Of a stretch of DNA of 64,000 bases, positions 60,272 to 64,000 are shown in pieces. Each line of letters begins with the position of its first letter. Position 1 is the stretch's first letter. The notes beneath the pieces were generated by a model. The model worked only from the letters and a program-made list of their open reading frames with translations. It had not been told where the DNA came from and did no database searches. The translations under genes and the position numbers were made by a program. This stretch comes from Nomia melanderi. Its lineage: Eukaryota; Arthropoda; Insecta; Hymenoptera; Halictidae. The stretch is taken from positions 9,672,001 to 9,736,000 of the forward strand of contig NC_135008.1 of assembly GCF_051020985.1 (NCBI RefSeq), written 5' to 3'.

Positions 60272-63200
60272 CTATAACACACAGAGAGTGTCGCATAATA
60301 GATAAAACTGTGTTAATTAATCTAATGAGAATGAAATGTATTCGTGCTACATCAAACTGTAAAATAAACACACGTGTAACGTTCCTGTTAAGCGTACCTT
60401 TAGTCGCTCTGTTAAATTGTCCGTTAAACATTTACTTAACAGTTTACTTTGCGTATTTAGTATAATATCATATGCTGATCGAGGTTTAATTAATTTCTTC
60501 ATTAAGTGATCAGTGTTCAACTATCTAATTCCTTTTTACCTCTCTTTTTGCCACAGAATTTCTTATGGCGATGTTGCGAAACACAAATGAAATAAATTAC
60601 TGTACATATTTCCGAGCGATTGTACTCTCATTGTTCACTGTTACATAACACTGGAATGATTTTTTACATCGCTCATATATTATTATTACGCGCGTTATTA
60701 CTATCGCTTACGTTTCTGGAATTATTAATATTTTGAAGTAAATTAAAACACGTCATTCGCGCAATAGATATTTCCAGTATTGTAATCAAATTGATGGGAA
60801 AACGGCAGTCCCTAACACTTTAGAAGCTCTCATTCGTTTGCGCGTACAACAGCGTTTGTGATTAAGACATGACCCAGTTAACGGTTAAATGTTAATACGC
60901 TGCAAACGAAGGCTGCTGGTACGAACATAACCATCGTAAACGCTACCGTTGTTTTATACTTCAGATAAATTATACGTTTGCTTAAACACTGTAAAATATA
61001 TTGCGTGTAAGAGAAAGCTATTTTAAAAGTTTAATAGCGAAATGTTACTTTCCAACTTACTATTCCAGTAATATATTAATTTAGAAATAATTAAAATAAC
61101 AGAGATGTATAATATCAAGCGTTCGGTATTAGTTGTGTATCAATAACGAGAGCTCGTATATCGCGGAACTATTTTATTTCCTCAATAGAAATTGAAATTT
61201 ATGTTCCAACTTAGTTTTTTACGAGTTTCGTATAGAACATTTCTATTCCTATTATCGTAGCATAGTTAGACTCTGTCTTAGAGTATTCACTTTCTTAACG
61301 AAGTCAAAAATACTCGAAAAATAGTATAGAATAAATGTCCCGTTCAGTTTAAAGATTATTTAAACATATTTGCTATACCATTGTAAAAACATGTTACCTC
61401 GTTTGCGTGAATTTAATGAATAATTTGTAATTCATAATTCTTTCAAGAAACTACCAGTAAATTTCTTAAAATTTCATAAAACTGATGATTAATAGATACC
61501 AATTTTCAGATTCGTTCGTTGAAGGTTCAAAGATTTCCTACATCCATCTCACAAACATTGAAACGCTTAAAGAAACTTTAAACTGACTAACAAGTGTCAG
61601 ATATATATTGAAAATCGCAAGACCGCAAAAAGTAATCGCAAAATGAGCTAGACAAGTCCATGCACGTAACACGCATATCAATTGGCATAAGAAAAATCAA
61701 ATTCGCAAAGAATTCACTGACCGAACCGAGTTCAGTGCGCGTCCGAAATTAGCGTTAATTATTGGACCAAAAAACGCGTAATTACCATTGGTTTCATTAC
61801 CAGTGCACGATATAAATAAATCATGTCGGCTGGCTGCAATACCTATGAATTCAAAACTTGTTCTCCGGCATTCTAAAAGTATCACCCAAAGATGAAATCG
61901 GGGAAAGCCGACAAGATCCATCGCTTCACTGATCGTTTCGCGTTCACGTAGAGATAATACGCACGTACATGTGTAGTCGAGCACGCGTGCGATCAAAACG
62001 AAATTACGCGACAGCGCGAGTGTAGTCGACAATAAGGAGGATGACGTTCCTAATAACCTAGATGCGGAATGGTCAATGAGTGGTGGACTGACTGGCAGAA
62101 TCGATTTCCCATCATCCTATCGCAATACGATCATTTCCAAGCACGACAGCCAGGAAGAAAACGGTTACACGTTTCTCCCGGAATTCCTCCGACTCCGAAA
62201 CTGTTAAATGTGCAGGTGAAAGTAACGGGTGACTTCCTATGCGCTATTAATCTCCTCCGTGAATTAACGCGAACATATGCTTTTGACTGTTGACAAGATT
62301 ATATTTTCCGCTCGATAATTTCTCCGGAAAAGTGCAAACTTCAAGTACTTCCGGCGACTGAGCCAGTACACGACAGTTCTGTTTTTATTTCTGCGGGAAT
62401 GTAGAGCAACCGTTGATTGTGCTCTTGGCGAACGCGGCTGCAGATGCCAGGACGATTGCACGTGGTGTCGAGTAGCATTCGCGTTTCTCGAGAACAATGA
62501 TACTCAGAATTTCGAGTTGAATCCTGGAGACTTGTCAAGGCAATGTCAGAGGCGAGGAATGAACTTGTAGAGATTTTTTGGGTGGGAAACTAGCAAATAA
62601 GCGGGATGTATAGAGTGTCTGGTGGATTAACGTGTGCAAGCGGATACAGATTGCCTGTGAAGGCAAGAATAAAATGTGAAACAATAGTTTTCTGTTTAAG
62701 ACTTCGAAATAATACAATTTTTAAAGTTGTTATCGACTGTATAAAGTTTCAGTGGAGATGCAGTTATTTAACAGTTCGTCTGTTGGGAACCTATTAAAAC
62801 GTTCTGTGTCACCGAAAATTTATTTTATATGTTGTTTAGAAACTGTACTGATTTATGAAATAACGCATTAAGTTACAGGAGATATTTTAACAGGAATATT
62901 TCAGCGGACTTAAATATTAGCATTTAATAGTAGTGTTTTACTGCAACTCCATAAAGAAGCAACATTCTCTCAAACTCGATTCTTTTTAAAATGAACTCTT
63001 GAATCAAACGTAATTATTTGAGTTATTACTCACGTAGTTATCATGCAATTAATTATACGATATGTCTGTTATGAACTGAGGGATCTATTAAATGGAAAAT
63101 AAGACCAAAACTTTCGCTTCGTTCCGATCTTCAATTAAATCCGCCGTTTCATTACCTACATGCGAATGAACTATGCGAACATTTAGCAATCATAAACTGA

Positions 63201-64000
63201 TTAAATGAAGCAATGCTGCACAGTACATAGTTCGGATCGAAGAATTTAATGATATTTTTCGTTTAACCTTTGAACCACATAAGGTACTGTTATGAAATTA
63301 ACACTGAGAAGTTTAAAAAAATAACTTCGCGATAATATATGACGTATAGGGTAAGTCTGGAAGAAATGGCCCACTCTTTTCAACAAAACTATTACGTCAT
63401 AAATATCATTGATACCTAACGAAACGAAATATATTTATAAAAGTAAATTACATGCACGAAGAATAATCAAATAGGCTTCTGTGCAGTATTCAGTATATCG
63501 CTAAAAACAATTGGAAATATACAGGGTGTTGCAAAAAATGTTATAAATCTGTTGGTTTAATTAAGATACTAATAAATTTAATTTCATTTAATTAGTAAAT
63601 TTGTTCTTTAGTATTATCAAATATAAAAAATGCATGAGATAATTTTTAGATCTAATTATATAATTATCACACTTTGTTTATAAAATGTTTATTAAATATC
63701 GTGTGATAACATTTTTTTGTGACATGATACGTACGGAAAAATCAAAATATCTACTATCCGGTGAGTACGTTCAACGCGTTGCCTGCCACTAAAAATAGCG
63801 TTTCATGTATCACTTATTCCTTTTCTAGTAGAGATAGAAAAGAAGAATTATGAATTATTTGGTATCGCGTTTGTTACGTTACACTATTGTCTAGTTATTT
63901 ACTGACCATTTTTATTCGACACCAGTTATCTTACAAGTTATAATTATTTTCTTGTAATTTCGAAGCTACGGTCTTTGATGATCGGCGTGGCTGTCAACGT
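60272..64000. other. Upstream side of the CAP gene, no confident exon
   Basis: AT-rich DNA with a GC-richer patch at about 61690-62560 that holds overlapping ORFs on both strands without recognisable motifs. It could contain the CAP promoter or first exon; neither was identified. The last 230 bases are a repeat element. Confidence 0.55.
63771..64000. mobile_element. TTAA-type MITE, family 1, cut by the window end
   Basis: It starts tcaacgcgttgcctgccac and reaches gtggctgtcaacgt at the last base. The interior matches 15887-16128 (gttacgttacactattgtctagtta versus a close variant). The closing TTAA should lie just outside. Confidence 0.82.

Noticed and set aside
61697..62032. 111-codon minus ORF as possible first exon of the CAP gene
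   Set aside because: No donor, signal peptide or CAP-like sequence could be tied to it.
1..64000. tRNA, rRNA, CRISPR arrays or viral insertions
   Set aside because: Nothing with the needed structure or coding motifs was seen.

Overview
This is an AT-rich insect nuclear genome window, most likely from a bee or related hymenopteran. That assignment is inferred from base composition, intron structure and the many short TTAA-flanked repeats; no lineage marker was tested. There are no prokaryotic features. Almost every open frame longer than 60 codons is a chance ORF in intron or intergenic DNA.

Two multi-exon genes are supported. The first fills 7569-43655 on the plus strand. It is the Slack/SLO2 sodium-activated potassium channel (KCNT family, insect Slo2). 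I rebuilt 19 coding exons whose phases all join with canonical GT-AG introns, giving about 1,334 residues. They run from the S3 region through S5, the pore helix, the TVGYGD filter, S6, RCK1, an acidic linker, RCK2 and a long Ser-rich C-terminal tail ending in TIV. The exons for the cytosolic N-terminus, S1 and S2 were not found and are probably upstream of the window.

The second gene lies on the minus strand at about 60271-56054 and is convergent with slo2. It encodes a protein with two tandem CAP/SCP domains, like GAPR-1 (GLIPR2). Five exons (about 332 residues) are visible; the initiator exon was not identified. The second CAP domain has lost part of the usual His/Glu cavity.

The rest is introns and intergenic DNA with many non-autonomous inverted-repeat elements. 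At least five families appear to sit at TTAA sites, including TTAACACGTTGACTGCC, TTAACACTA(A)ACTACCG and TTAACCCTTTGCACTCG types. There are also Tc1/mariner-like elements with TA or mariner-type ends. Some are nested or share one target site (3764-4467, 30658-31626, 41166-41481, 47800-48179), which gives a relative order of insertion.

Layout: 1-7568 upstream intron or flank; 7569-23657 S3 to RCK1; 26742-27523 linker; 35522-39739 RCK2; 41705-43655 C-terminus; 43656-56053 3' flank and intergenic; 56054-60271 CAP gene; 60272-64000 its upstream side. No undescribed biological system was clearly seen. The best leads are alternative splice options in slo2, the degenerate second CAP domain and the nested TTAA elements.
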